This document shows, piece after piece, positions 42,303 to 51,359 of a DNA stretch of 64,000 nucleotides (position 1 is the stretch's first letter; each line of letters opens with the position of its first letter). Source of the DNA: Treponema vincentii (GTDB lineage: Bacteria; Spirochaetota; Spirochaetia; Treponematales; Treponemataceae); assembly GCF_018336815.1 (NCBI RefSeq), contig NZ_CP050497.1, forward strand, positions 1,674,001 to 1,738,000, in the 5' to 3' direction. Position numbers and translations under genes: made by a program. The notes beneath the pieces are model-generated. The model was not told where the DNA came from. It saw only the letters and a program-made list of their open reading frames with translations, and made no database searches.

Positions 42303-43289
42303 ATGACTAAAGTATTTGAGCTTGAGGTTCCGGAAGGTACCGCTAAGCTGAGGCTTGATGCGTTTTGCAGCAGCATTCTTACCGGCATGACCCGTTCGCA
42401 GCTGAAAATGGGGATGCAATCCGTGCAGCTCAATGGGCGGCAGGCAAAACTTTCAAGCACTGTGCAAGCGGGCGACCGTATCACACTGATATGGGAAAAT
42501 CCGCTCCCCGATGTTCTTATCCCTGAACACATTCCGCTCCGTATCCTGTATGAAGATAACGATGTCATTGTGGTAAATAAGCAGGCTGGTATGGTAACGC
42601 ACCCTGCGGCAGGCAACTGGACGGGGACGCTGGTACAGGCGCTTGCCTATTATCGTTTGCACACTTCTCCTATCCATGACGCATTCGCTCGCTTGCTCGA
42701 AGCGGAGCAGGGAAAAGAAAATTTTACCGAGCTATCGCGTATGGGTATCGTTCACCGACTTGATAAGGATACCTCCGGCATCCTTATCACCGCCCGTAGC
42801 GCCGAGGCGGAAGCCTTTCTAAAAAACGAGTTTAAGCTGCGGCGTACGGAAAAATATTATCTTGCAATCTTGAACGGCATACCGGAAAAGCAGACCGGTA
42901 TTATCGAAACTTCGGTATTCCGTGACGGACATAGCCGCATTCGGTTTGCCGCCTCAGGCGATTTGTCTAAGGGAAAATATGCGCGTTCCCGCTATAAGGT
43001 ATTGCGGGTATATGGGAAATATGCGCTGGCGCTCTTTAAAATCGATACCGGTAGAACTCACCAGATTCGGCTCCACGCGCGGTTTATCGGCTGTCCGATT
43101 GTCGGGGATCCGCTGTATGGAAAAAAAGAGGCGGAGTGGAAACAATACGGGTTGATGCTCCATGCGTATCGGCTCCGTATTACGCTCCCTTCAGCACGTG
43201 AAAAAGCCGTGTTTACCGCCCCGCCGCCCCGAAAATTCCTGACAGTCCTGCGCCTTTTGCAGAAGCGACAGCCGCAGGGGAATAGCTGA
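42303..43289 (+). CDS. rluD: Pseudouridine synthase, RluA/RluD family
   Basis: A 328-residue enzyme modifying 23S rRNA uridines. The N-terminal S4-like RNA-binding domain spans EVPEGTAKLRLDAFCSSILT to GDRITLIWE. The catalytic domain shows VVNKQAGMVTHPAAGNWTGT, then MGIVHRLDKDTSGILITARS with the catalytic Asp in HRLDKDT, and IDTGRTHQIRLHARFIGCPI. Family and domain order match RluD; an RluC assignment is less likely because of the HRLDKDTSG and S4 arrangement. No strong ribosome site is visible before ATG 42303. It ends the rsmA group. A hairpin with arms TTTGTACGAAATTTTA/AAAATTTCGTAC follows at about 43340-43370. Confidence 0.9.
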   Translation: MTKVFELEVPEGTAKLRLDAFCSSILTGMTRSQLKMGMQSVQLNGRQAKLSSTVQAGDRITLIWENPLPDVLIPEHIPLRILYEDNDVIVVNKQAGMVTHPAAGNWTGTLVQALAYYRLHTSPIHDAFARLLEAEQGKENFTELSRMGIVHRLDKDTSGILITARSAEAEAFLKNEFKLRRTEKYYLAILNGIPEKQTGIIETSVFRDGHSRIRFAASGDLSKGKYARSRYKVLRVYGKYALALFKIDTGRTHQIRLHARFIGCPIVGDPLYGKKEAEWKQYGLMLHAYRLRITLPSAREKAVFTAPPPRKFLTVLRLLQKRQPQGNS

Positions 43290-43393
43290 GATATTAACAC
43301 GGCAATCGCATCACAAATATTTTAAGCGATTGCTTTCCTTTTGTACGAAATTTTATCTAAAATTTCGTACAGTTGATTGACAGCTCCGTTCGC

Positions 43394-44746
43394 CTATACC
43401 TTCCGCATACTGTCCAAGGGCTTTTCTTTACCTGCATACACGGCAGGCAGCAAGCAGACAATTACCGACAGAATAAGCGTTCCGGCGGCGATTATATAAA
43501 GCTCGGTAGCATTGAGGGATATGGGGATATACTCCAAATAGTATTCGGGCGCTAAGAGGCGGATGGTTTCGGGGCTGCCCGTTTTTCCCAGCATATAATA
43601 GAACGCGGTCTGCCCTATATTGATTGCGTGCTCAAAAGCGACAAACAGCTCGTTGATGTGTAAAGCCGCCAGTATCCCACCGGTTAAGCCGATACAGAGT
43701 CCTGCTGCTCCCGTAAAGAGACCTGCGAGTAAAAACGACAGGGTGATAAAAAACGGATGCGCTCCGGTCGCTTTAAGAATTGCAATTTCCTTCCGCCGCT
43801 CCATGATGAGCATTACCATTGCCGACGAAACATTGACCGAGGCAGCAAGAAGAATCAAAAACATAATGAACATCAAAAGATTCTTTGAAGTCTGAAATGA
43901 ATAAAATTGAGAACGGTTTAAATCCTGCCACGTATACACCGAAAATCCCGCCGGTAACAGTTGCCGAATGGCGTCTTTTGCTTCCGCAAGCAAGACGTCG
44001 TTAAAAGGATCTGCAATACTGACAACAAGAGCGCTCAGCGAAGATTGCGGCGACAATACTGCATCGGCAGACTCCAACGGGATAAAGATCCACAGTGCAT
44101 CCAATTCCTGATAACCGGAGGAAAGAATGCCGACAACCTTAAAACGAGTAAGTTTCGGCTTTGTCTGATTGCCTGAATACTGCGGCAGCAGCGTAAGCAG
44201 CGAGCAGCTGTCTCCGACTTTAAGACCGGTTTTCTCCGCAATCTTTTTGCCGAGCAGGATGGAGCGGGCGCCGTCAAATTCAAGACTGCCGTCTACCACC
44301 GTTAACAGGTTCCGTGCCGCCGGATTTTCGGTAAAATAGCCCGTCTCTATTGCCCGTATTGTGCCTCCGCTGCGGCCGGTCTTGCCGATGAGTAACCCCG
44401 TACCTTCCTGTTGCCGCCGAGAACCGGTGAGCGCCGACTGTGCAGTCATGCGGATTGAATTAAAAACTTCTTGGATGCTTTGCTTCCGCTCATCGGCTGT
44501 CTGTGCATTCCGCGGCGTCGGGCGCAGGTCGAGCACCTGTATGTGTCCGCTCCCCAGTTCAATCATACGGGAGGTAATCCCCTTGATCATTCCGTCAGAC
44601 ACAACGAGCACAATAACCAACGGAATGATGCTGATACCGATGCCCCAGACAGCGCCGATTAAACTTTTCCGTGCGTTTGAAACTGTCTTTCCCGCATTCA
44701 GTCCCAGATACCGCAGCGCAAGCTTCCATGCCAATAAAAAATTCAT
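43394..44746 (-). CDS. Lipoprotein-releasing system permease (LolC/LolE-like)
   Basis: A 450-residue FtsX-type permease, part of an ABC complex extracting lipoproteins from the inner membrane. Span 1 is near ISIIPLVIVLVVSDGMIKGI, followed by a large periplasmic domain, then three C-terminal spans (LLMFIMFLILLAASVNVSSA; LLAGLFTGAAGLCIGLTGGI; LYIIAAGTLILSVIVCLLPA). VMLIMERRKEIAILKATGAH is the family's coupling-helix motif. Of the two permeases in this operon this one is downstream of lolD, the place of LolE in Gram-negatives. It overlaps lolD by four bases. Confidence 0.88.
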   Translation of the reverse strand: MNFLLAWKLALRYLGLNAGKTVSNARKSLIGAVWGIGISIIPLVIVLVVSDGMIKGITSRMIELGSGHIQVLDLRPTPRNAQTADERKQSIQEVFNSIRMTAQSALTGSRRQQEGTGLLIGKTGRSGGTIRAIETGYFTENPAARNLLTVVDGSLEFDGARSILLGKKIAEKTGLKVGDSCSLLTLLPQYSGNQTKPKLTRFKVVGILSSGYQELDALWIFIPLESADAVLSPQSSLSALVVSIADPFNDVLLAEAKDAIRQLLPAGFSVYTWQDLNRSQFYSFQTSKNLLMFIMFLILLAASVNVSSAMVMLIMERRKEIAILKATGAHPFFITLSFLLAGLFTGAAGLCIGLTGGILAALHINELFVAFEHAINIGQTAFYYMLGKTGSPETIRLLAPEYYLEYIPISLNATELYIIAAGTLILSVIVCLLPAVYAGKEKPLDSMRKV

Positions 44747-45423
44747 AAAAGCTGCAACTTCCCTTGCTCAAGCCGGTAGCATAGATCGGTATCGGCGGCA
44801 ATTCCCTGATCATGCGTCACGATGATAAGTGTTTTATGATGTTTATCAGCTATCGAAAAAAGCAGCTCCTGCACCCCGTGCGCATTTGCGGGGTCGAGGT
44901 TGCCGGTCGGCTCATCAGCCAAAATAAGTGACGGATCGTTGATAAGTGCACGGGCAACCGCCGCCCGCTGCCGCTCTCCGCCGGATAGCTGTGCGGGAAA
45001 ATGATTAAGCCGTGTCTCCAACTTGACATCCTGTAAAAGTGCAGCAGCTTTCTCTTTTACCTTTTTTTTTGGCATACCTGCGATGAGCGCAGGAAGCATC
45101 ACATTTTCGATAGCCGTAAAGTCTTTCAACAAATAGTGAAACTGAAAGATAAAGCCGAGGTAAAAGCGGCGATAGTCCGTCAATCCGCTTTCATTGAGCC
45201 GGTGCAGTTCGTATCCGCCTGCAATAATCTCCCCCGAATCAGCCTGTTCCAAGCCGCCGACAATATTCAAAAAAGTGCTTTTCCCGCAGCCGGACTCCCC
45301 TACTACGGCAATTTTTGCCGGTTGCTCGATTATCAGATCTAAGTTATGTAAAATACGGATTGAATCCGCCTCCGACTGAAAGGTTTTTGAAACATTTGTC
45401 AGCGCCAAAATCGGTTTATTCAT
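44743..45423 (-). CDS. lolD: Lipoprotein-releasing system ATPase LolD
   Basis: A 226-residue ABC ATPase of the MacB/LolD type. Walker [21 protein letters not shown], the characteristic [20 protein letters not shown] (Q-loop and LolD motif), signature [15 protein letters not shown], Walker [15 protein letters not shown] and the switch IVTHD are all intact. ATG 45423 starts [15 protein letters not shown]; it overlaps the end of the upstream permease by eight bases. The permease-ATPase-permease order with four- and eight-base overlaps makes a single LolCDE-like unit. Treponema lack lipopolysaccharide but are rich in lipoproteins. Confidence 0.92.
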   Translation of the reverse strand: MNKPILALTNVSKTFQSEADSIRILHNLDLIIEQPAKIAVVGESGCGKSTFLNIVGGLEQADSGEIIAGGYELHRLNESGLTDYRRFYLGFIFQFHYLLKDFTAIENVMLPALIAGMPKKKVKEKAAALLQDVKLETRLNHFPAQLSGGERQRAAVARALINDPSLILADEPTGNLDPANAHGVQELLFSIADKHHKTLIIVTHDQGIAADTDLCYRLEQGKLQLL

Positions 45424-46696
45424 AGCGCAGTACCTCCGCAGGTTTAAGGGTAAGAATTTTTCGGGCTGCAATTGAAGCGGCAAAACTCGCGGAAAAGACA
45501 CCGAATAAGAACACTAAAAAGACTTCGTCGAAGAAAATACGCACAGGCACCGAATCGATGTAAAAATATTTAGGACTGAAAATACTAAAGCCGGTAAAAA
45601 ATGTGTGCTCCAGCAAAATATTTGCCGCTTCAATGACGGCATTTACCAGATATTCAGCCAGTAAAAACACCCGATTGATGTCTGCGGAAAGCAGCAAACC
45701 CAACAGCAAACCAATGAAAGCGCCCAAAAGCCCGATTGTAAAACCGTTTGCGATGAAGAGCGCTTGGATATGCTCTTTTTTAGCCCCCAACGAGGCAAGC
45801 ACCGAAATTTCCTCCCGCCGCTCATAGATAGAACGCCGCATTCCGTTGTAAATATTCACCGTAACCACCACAAAGATTAAAAATACGAGCATAAACATCG
45901 TATTTTTTTCGATACGCAAGGCTCCGAAAAATGCCTGATTATAGGTGCGCCATGATTCGGCTCTCAGTTCGGGTATGACGGCGGAAATGCGGGCTATATA
46001 TACCCCGTCGGTCTCCGAGTTTTGAAGCTTTACTGCGGCGGATAGCTCCTGTTGTTTACCGCAGAGCATCTCGCCGGTCTCCATCGACATAAAGGCAAAA
46101 CTAGCGTCGATTTCATAATAGCCGGTCTTCATTAAACCGGCGATTCTACACTCCGCATCCTCAGGAAAGATATCGGTATCCGCAGTGCCCGAAAGCGCGA
46201 GGAGTGAAATACTATCCCCTGCAGAAACAGAAAGCATACGGGCAAGTTCATATCCGAGCACAACGGAATGCGGCGCGCTGAGGTCAAAAGAGCCTTCCAT
46301 CATCGTTATGGCACCGGCAAAGCCGCGGTCATCGCTTAAGATTGTCTCAGGCACGGCACGCAGTATAGCGGGTTGCTGCCTGCCGTAGTTTCCCTGCATT
46401 ATCGTTTGTGTTTCCGAAAACATATAAAAAGACTGGAACCCGCCCGCAGCACGCGCCTTCTCAAGCGCCGCTCCGGATCCGTACAGCTGCACGTGCGCCG
46501 AACTTACCTGCAAAATGGTATCGATAAAGCTGCGCTGAAAACCGTTCATCACGGCAAGTATTACGATAAGCACCGTAACCCCGAAGGCGATACCAAGTAC
46601 GGAAAGGATTCCGGTAATTGCCGAACGCCCCTTGGTATCTGCGGCATTAAACCGCCGTAATACAAAAAAAATCCATGCAAGGTCGGTACGCTTCAT
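45416..46696 (-). CDS. Lipoprotein-releasing system permease (LolC/LolE-like)
   Basis: A 426-residue FtsX-type permease, first of the two. VLGIAFGVTVLIVILAVMNG with FQRSFIDTILQVSSAHVQLY is the N-terminal LolC/E signature. A periplasmic domain follows and then three spans (MLVFLIFVVVTVNIYNGMRR; IGLLGAFIGLLLGLLLSADI; FLVFLFGVFSASFAASIAAR). RRSIYERREEISVLASLGAK is the coupling helix. It overlaps the gene upstream by four bases. One odd point: a long stretch (FLLAEYLVNAVIEAANILLE) sits in the loop before the last span. Confidence 0.88.
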   Translation of the reverse strand: MKRTDLAWIFFVLRRFNAADTKGRSAITGILSVLGIAFGVTVLIVILAVMNGFQRSFIDTILQVSSAHVQLYGSGAALEKARAAGGFQSFYMFSETQTIMQGNYGRQQPAILRAVPETILSDDRGFAGAITMMEGSFDLSAPHSVVLGYELARMLSVSAGDSISLLALSGTADTDIFPEDAECRIAGLMKTGYYEIDASFAFMSMETGEMLCGKQQELSAAVKLQNSETDGVYIARISAVIPELRAESWRTYNQAFFGALRIEKNTMFMLVFLIFVVVTVNIYNGMRRSIYERREEISVLASLGAKKEHIQALFIANGFTIGLLGAFIGLLLGLLLSADINRVFLLAEYLVNAVIEAANILLEHTFFTGFSIFSPKYFYIDSVPVRIFFDEVFLVFLFGVFSASFAASIAARKILTLKPAEVLRYE

Positions 46697-47533
46697 TGCT
46701 CCTCTCCTACATACACTTCTTTATCATCGACATAGAGGTGCACAATATGCGGCGTACTGCCAAGCTCGATAAAGGCGGTTTTCTTCCCGTCACGGTATTT
46801 GGTTTGAGTAACAGCCTTATCTCCGGCAAATTCCCAAACCGACCTGTCGCTATTTTTTCCCGCGGTAATTGTCTGTTCAATCAGTTTATCGGAATCGTTA
46901 TAGGTATTTTCCGTCTTGGATATCAAGTTTTTCCCTTCGTACCGCTCGATAGTCAACTCTTTTCCTTTCTCGTTATAGCGAATAACTTCCGAGGCATCCT
47001 TGCGAAGTATTTTTTTCTGCTCGGGATAACGGGCAGCGCCATGATATGTCCACACCGTTTTTTTCAATCGCAGCGCCGTCTTCGTAGAGTACCCCAAAAG
47101 CAGACCGTCCCTGCCGGTCAAAAGTTTCATAGTACCATTTGTTTCCATCCGCAACGGCTAATCCCTTGCTATGGATTGAGGCAAAAGTTACATCGGCATA
47201 TTCGCCGCTTCCGTCCTCTTTTCCGGCTTCTACCGCTGACGCAGCGGTTTCGCTATCCTTTGCAGTCTCAGTAGAAGCCTTCTCTGTTTGGGTAGTATCT
47301 GCCGACGCTGTATCTGCCGGCGCTGTATCTGTCGGGACTGTATCTGTCGGGACTGTATCTGTCGGCGCTGTATCTGTCGGGACTGTATCTGTCTGAACAT
47401 CATCCGGAGTGATGTCTGCCGGAATCTCCGGTATTGCCCCGATCTCCGTTGATTCGAACCCATCGGCAATACCGAGCGGCGATTGACAAAACGCAACCGC
47501 TAAAATGAAAAGGCAGAAAACGAAACGTTTCAT
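46693..47533 (-). CDS. Exported protein with PTDT repeats, one frameshift
   Basis: Signal peptide MKRFVFCLFILAVAFCQS, then an acidic linker made of five-residue repeats (PTDTV/PTDTA, encoded at 47295-47399), a short domain (ADVTFASIHSKGLAVADGNK then WYYETFDRQGRSAFGVLYED), and after a seven-base T run (47058-47064 plus strand) a frame change. With one base removed it reads on as AIEKTVWTYHGAARYPEQKK, NEKGKELTIERYEGKNLIS and the tail VHLYVDDKEVYVGEEQ. The second part has YD/RHS-like strand pairs (Y-N-x-x-G-K-x-L, Y-x-D-G-K-K). Its location between ftsY and the Lol genes, overlapping both by four bases, suggests an envelope role. Function unknown. Confidence 0.6.
47295..47399. repeat. Tandem 15-base repeat, seven units
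   Basis: Seven units of the form GTATCTGTCGGGACT (minus strand encodes P-T-D-T-V/A), two of them identical neighbours. It can gain or lose units without changing frame, so the linker length of the exported protein is likely to vary between strains. Confidence 0.8.
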
Positions 47534-48411
47534 ACCGACATACCGATAAATTCCCGCAGATAGGTGTCGGCATTGAATGGGGCAAAGTCTCCGTATTTTT
47601 CGCCGGTACCGGTAAAAATAACCGGTAGATTCAACTGCCGTCCTACACTGAGCGCGATACCGCCCTTTGCCGTCGAATCGTATTTTGTCAGAATGACCGC
47701 ATCGACACCGACTGCCTCGTGAAAAACCTCAGCTTGCCTAAAGCCGCTTTGCCCTGCCGTTACATCGAGTACGAGTATTTTTTTATAACATCCCTCATCG
47801 GTTTTTGATTCTGCAATTCTATTGATCTTTTGCAATTCCCGTACAAGGTTTTCCTTATTGTGGAGACGTCCGGCGGTATCGGCGATAACAAGCCCGCCTC
47901 CTTGCGCCCGCGCTGCCTGAGCCGCATCAAAGATAACCGCCCCCGGATCCCCGCCGTACTGATGCGCAATAACCCGAACATCAAGCTGTTTTCCGTGATA
48001 TTCAAGCTGCTCTATTGCGGCTGCCCTAAAGGTATCCGCAGCGGCAAGGATAATCGGCGCTTCAAAGCGGGACTTATAATACTGAGCGAGCTTTGCAGCC
48101 GTCGTCGTCTTTCCCACTCCATTTACCCCCAGCAGTAAATACACCGAGGTCTTATCTTTCTCCGGCATAAAAGAAGCAACCGGCAAAAAAGGACGTAAAA
48201 TATCATATAAAACCTGTAATACCTGCTCCTGCTGCTCGACCTTCCGTTTTTTGCATTCCGCGCGGAGCCGGTCTTCAATTTCAAATGCAAATTGAGCGCC
48301 GATATCGCCTTCCACCAATGTATCGGTGACGCTTTCAAAAAAAGAATCATCCAATTGGGAATGAATGCCGAACAGCTTCTTTAAGCCTTCGGAAAAACTT
48401 CTTTTAGCCAT
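47530..48411 (-). CDS. ftsY: Signal recognition particle receptor FtsY
   Basis: A 293-residue SRP receptor GTPase without the long acidic N-terminal A domain of E. coli. The N domain starts MAKRSFSEGLKKLFGIHSQL. The G domain has GVNGVGKTTTAAKLA (P-loop), AAADTFRAAAIEQLEYHGKQ, VIADTAGRLHNKENLVRELQ (G3), TKYDSTAKGG (TKxD motif) and FTGTGEKYGDFAPFNADTYL. ATG 48411 follows TTGGAGAAA; a GTG-like extension adding MGLLEKN is less likely. It is in the middle of the prfB-lol operon, which groups protein synthesis termination, membrane targeting and lipoprotein sorting. Confidence 0.93.
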   Translation of the reverse strand: MAKRSFSEGLKKLFGIHSQLDDSFFESVTDTLVEGDIGAQFAFEIEDRLRAECKKRKVEQQEQVLQVLYDILRPFLPVASFMPEKDKTSVYLLLGVNGVGKTTTAAKLAQYYKSRFEAPIILAAADTFRAAAIEQLEYHGKQLDVRVIAHQYGGDPGAVIFDAAQAARAQGGGLVIADTAGRLHNKENLVRELQKINRIAESKTDEGCYKKILVLDVTAGQSGFRQAEVFHEAVGVDAVILTKYDSTAKGGIALSVGRQLNLPVIFTGTGEKYGDFAPFNADTYLREFIGMSV

Positions 48412-48440
48412 ATTTTTCTCCAATAATCCCACTTATCCCG

Positions 48441-49898
48441 TTATAACTTACGCGCCTCTTTTGGAATACTCTGATCAGCGGCGTACAGATACAGTCCAAG
48501 CTGTATCACATAGTTAATACCTAAACCGATTGTTATTCCCTGCATAACTGCAGTGCTTATAAACAACGCACGATATTTATTCTGTACCGCTGCATTAACC
48601 CTCAAACGGGAATCCGCAGCGGCAGAAGCCATATCTGCAGTAAGCCCCTGCAAAATCATAAAAATAGGAAGCGACACATAAAAGGCTCCGAGCGACCAGT
48701 ACAGGACATTTCTCCGCCTATCAATCAATGTCTTGGTCTTTTCTTTATTGAGCGTAGCTTGCAGTTGATAGGTCGTCTGCCCTTGCTGCATAAAATTATT
48801 AGGTCGAAGTACAATATAGGTTTTTACATCTTTATACGAAAAACTGATAGCAGTATTTTTACCTTCCGGAATATCAGCTTCAAACGGCGTCCCGGCAAAA
48901 TACTGTGTATGTAAAAACACATCCGCATCAGGTTTTATAAACTGAAATCCGACGGAAATCGTTTGTTCTTTTTTTAATTTTATATTCAGCAAATAATTTT
49001 GCCCTGCTTGAGCCTCGATAGTCTTACCGGCTGAATCGTAACCGGCAGCAAGCGCTTCAAGTCGATGACTTCCTGCATACATATAAATAGACTTTTTTCC
49101 CGTTTCCAGTGCTTCGCTGTCCAAATACACTTCCGCATCTTCCGGTTCGACAGTAAGCAAAACCTGTGCAGGTTGGGTATTTTTTACCGCCGTCATAATT
49201 TGCGCCGCTAACGAACGGGCAATTGTTTCGATTGACTGATACGGCCCCGCTTCGCTGAACCGGTAGTCGGGCATACCCGGCAAACCGGTCGTCAATACAA
49301 CGGACACATACATATAGCCTGCCAAATCCTGTATCGAGCCATCAATAACCGCGGAGATATTTTCAGTCTTCAATACTTGCGGAACATTTGCATATTCGGG
49401 GAGCTCAAACACCTGTTGGCCGTCCTTCCATATCATAACGGGGAGCGTTTCAGCGGTAAAGGAGGTATCGTTCAGTAATTCGTCGATTTTCACTTGAGCT
49501 TTTTGAATATCGGTTTCCTTCGCGGTTATTTTTTTACTGAACGCGGCTGTCTGTTTCTGCTTCTCCTTTTCGGACATTACCGCAAGGTACAGCGAATCCC
49601 GTTCTGCAATTAATGATGACCGTTCCTTGATAAGCGCAAGTTTTTTTGCCGCATAATCGACAAGCTGCCGCGCTCTTTTTTCTTCGGGTGTTACGAGCCT
49701 GCTTGCGGGTACTGCACAAAAAAGGTTGAGCATTGCGGGTAATGCGGTCGAGTACGATGCATACAATTCAGGTACATCGGTAAGCGTAAATTTTGATGCC
49801 GTAATCGACCATGTGGGAAGTTCATCTTTTGTTTGCGCAATACCGTATAGTGCAGTTACCATCACAATCAGAGCGACGCACAGCCGTTTTATTTTCAT
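48441..49898 (-). CDS. Exported PEGA-domain protein
   Basis: A 485-residue protein. Signal peptide MKIKRLCVALIVMVTALYGI; an N-terminal alpha/beta part with SWSITASKFTLTDVPELYAS-like residues (TWSITASKFTLTDVP); a coiled coil (KLALIKERSSLIAERDSLYL ... KITAKETDIQKAQVKIDELL). The PEGA domain LLTVEPEDAEVYLDSEALET with YAGSHRLEALAAGYDSAGKT follows, then a second beta unit and two C-terminal membrane spans (LYWSLGAFYVSLPIFMILQG; LFISTAVMQGITIGLGINYV). PEGA domains bind or extend surface proteins. Its ATG overlaps the prfB stop by four bases. The fold suggests a periplasmic protein anchored at the C-terminus; precise function unknown. Confidence 0.7.
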   Translation of the reverse strand: MKIKRLCVALIVMVTALYGIAQTKDELPTWSITASKFTLTDVPELYASYSTALPAMLNLFCAVPASRLVTPEEKRARQLVDYAAKKLALIKERSSLIAERDSLYLAVMSEKEKQKQTAAFSKKITAKETDIQKAQVKIDELLNDTSFTAETLPVMIWKDGQQVFELPEYANVPQVLKTENISAVIDGSIQDLAGYMYVSVVLTTGLPGMPDYRFSEAGPYQSIETIARSLAAQIMTAVKNTQPAQVLLTVEPEDAEVYLDSEALETGKKSIYMYAGSHRLEALAAGYDSAGKTIEAQAGQNYLLNIKLKKEQTISVGFQFIKPDADVFLHTQYFAGTPFEADIPEGKNTAISFSYKDVKTYIVLRPNNFMQQGQTTYQLQATLNKEKTKTLIDRRRNVLYWSLGAFYVSLPIFMILQGLTADMASAAADSRLRVNAAVQNKYRALFISTAVMQGITIGLGINYVIQLGLYLYAADQSIPKEARKL

Positions 49899-51033
49899 TC
49901 CGGACTGTCCTCATACATCAGCTGATTCGCCCATTGTTTTTTCAAAAAGTCTTCGATAAAGCCGTCTATATCGCCGTCCATAACAGCTTGGATATTGCCT
50001 GTTTCATGTTTTGTACGATGATCCTTTACCATTGTATAGGGCTGAAAGATATATGATCTGATCTGATTTCCCCACGAAATGCCTTTTTTCTCGGCGGCGA
50101 ATTTCGCGTTCTCTTTTTCTTTTTCGTTGCGGTAGTATTCGTAAAGCCGCGCTTTGAGCATACTCATCGCCGTTGCCCGATTGGAAATTTGGCTGCGTTC
50201 GTTTTGGCACGCAACGACAATACCGGTAGGCAGGTGTGTCAGCCGTACTGCCGAATCTGTTTTATTGATATGCTGACCGCCCGCCCCGCCTGCGCGGTAG
50301 GTATCTACCCGTAAGTCTTCCGGTCTGATATTTACCTCGATGGTATCGTCCAACACGGGAAACACATAGACGGAAGAAAAAGAGGTATGCCTGCGGGCAT
50401 TCGCATCAAACGGGCTAATTCGGATAAGCCGGTGCACACCGGTTTCAGCCTTTAAAAGGCCGTAAACATAGTCGCCGCGTATCTGTAGGGTAATGGATTT
50501 TAACCCCTCATCGGCTTCCAGTTCGTCGAGCGTTTCAACGGAAAAACCGCGACGCTCCGCCCAGCGGAGATACATACGGGTCAGCATCCGCGCCCAATCG
50601 CAGGCTTCGGTACCGCCGGCTCCTGCATGAACGGTCAAAAAGGCATCGCTCCCGTCAACCTCGTCGGAAAGGAGCGCTAGCGTATTGAGTTTCTCGAATC
50701 GATCTTTGAGGTTTGTAAGCGATGTATCGATTTCTTGAATGGAATCTGTGTTATCATCCTCCCCTGCCTCTTGGGTGAGCTCATAGAGCGTCTGCAAATC
50801 TTCTATATCGGCGATGAGCGTTTCCCACGGCTCGATACGGCTTTTCAGTTTTTTAATTTCCGACAAGAGTTTTTCGGCACTTTTAGGATCGTTCCAAAAG
50901 CCTTCAGCTCCCGCAACGGCTTCTTTTTCTGCAATCCGTTTTTTTTACCGCTTCGGAGTCAAAGACGCCTCCAAATTTCGTCGACATCGGCTTTAAGCGC
51001 TGCAATCTGCGGTTTATATTCTTCCAATAACAT
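49895..51033 (-). CDS. prfB: Peptide chain release factor 2, programmed +1 frameshift plus one extra indel
   Basis: RF2 terminates translation at UGA and UAA. The third ATG (51033) has AGGAG six bases before it and gives MLLEEYKPQIAALKADVDEI then WRRL followed by an in-frame UGA at 50961-50959. The site is TGGAGG-CGT-CTT-TGA-C, the classical RF2 autoregulatory frameshift: CUU-UGA-C with a Shine-Dalgarno-like AGG upstream. After the +1 shift the sequence continues DSEAVKK. A second frame problem then arises in an eight-base T run (50939-50946 plus strand; A run in the gene): with seven it reads KKRIAEKEAVAGAEGFWNDP into the main frame. Domains: VHAGAGGTEACDWA, TYRAGGAGGQHINKTDSAVR (GGQ) and SPFDANARRHTSF. 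Starts reported further in, at a TTG near 50866, are artefacts. Confidence 0.93.
50959..50974 (-). promoter_or_regulatory. RF2 programmed +1 frameshift site
   Basis: On the minus strand: TGGAGG, CGT, CTT, then TGA C. The AGG mimics a Shine-Dalgarno sequence about three bases before the slippery CUU, and the UGA is recognised by RF2 itself, so low RF2 raises frameshifting and RF2 synthesis. Confidence 0.88.
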
Positions 51034-51046
51034 CATCATCTCCTAT

Positions 51047-51152
51047 AAAAACTTTTGCAGGATGTTTCAGAGCCTTCGGCTCTGTTCTACAAAGAAATTC
51101 ATTAACTTGTCCGCTTAAGCGGACTGCGAATCAACATCCGAAAAAAGTTTTT
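51047..51152. repeat. Nested branched hairpin module, copy C
   Basis: Outer arms AAAAACTTTTGCAGGATGTT (51047-51066) and AACATCCGAAAAAAGTTTTT (51133-51152), 17 of 20 paired. Inner hairpins AGAGCC-TTC-GGCTCT (51069-51083) and GTCCGC-TTAA-GCGGAC (51109-51124), linker TTCTACAAAGAAATT. Its left arm ends in the prfB ribosome-site region, so on the minus strand it forms the prfB leader. Confidence 0.65.
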
Positions 51153-51155
51153 AGC

Positions 51156-51300
51156 CGTGTGCGCTACGCACACACGTAAATCAACAAGTTTGCCCCGCAA
51201 ACTTTACCGCCACGGAGGGCGGTGGTTATAACAGAAGCGATATTTTGGCGTTGCCAAAATTCGCCATCAACCGATGTACACGGAAGTACATCGGTTGATG
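51156..51300. repeat. Intergenic hairpin array 4
   Basis: GTGTGCG-CTA-CGCACAC (51157-51173), CAAGTTTGC-CCC-GCAAACTT (51185-51204), ACCGCC-ACGGAG-GGCGGT (51206-51223), GCGATATTTTGGC-GTT-GCCAAAATTCGC (51237-51264), and a perfect 15-pair stem CATCAACCGATGTAC around ACGGAA (51265-51300). Two loops contain GGA on the plus strand. 51301-51359 shows nothing further. No gene lies between 51034 and 51359. Confidence 0.7.
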
Positions 51301-51359
51301 AGGCGACATAATTTTAGACGGCACTTTTTAGCGTATCTCCCATATATTCCATAAGAAGC

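Noticed and set aside
50959..50961. UGA in prfB as a selenocysteine codon
   Set aside because: The CUU-UGA-C with upstream AGG is the standard RF2 frameshift site, and no SECIS-like hairpin follows.
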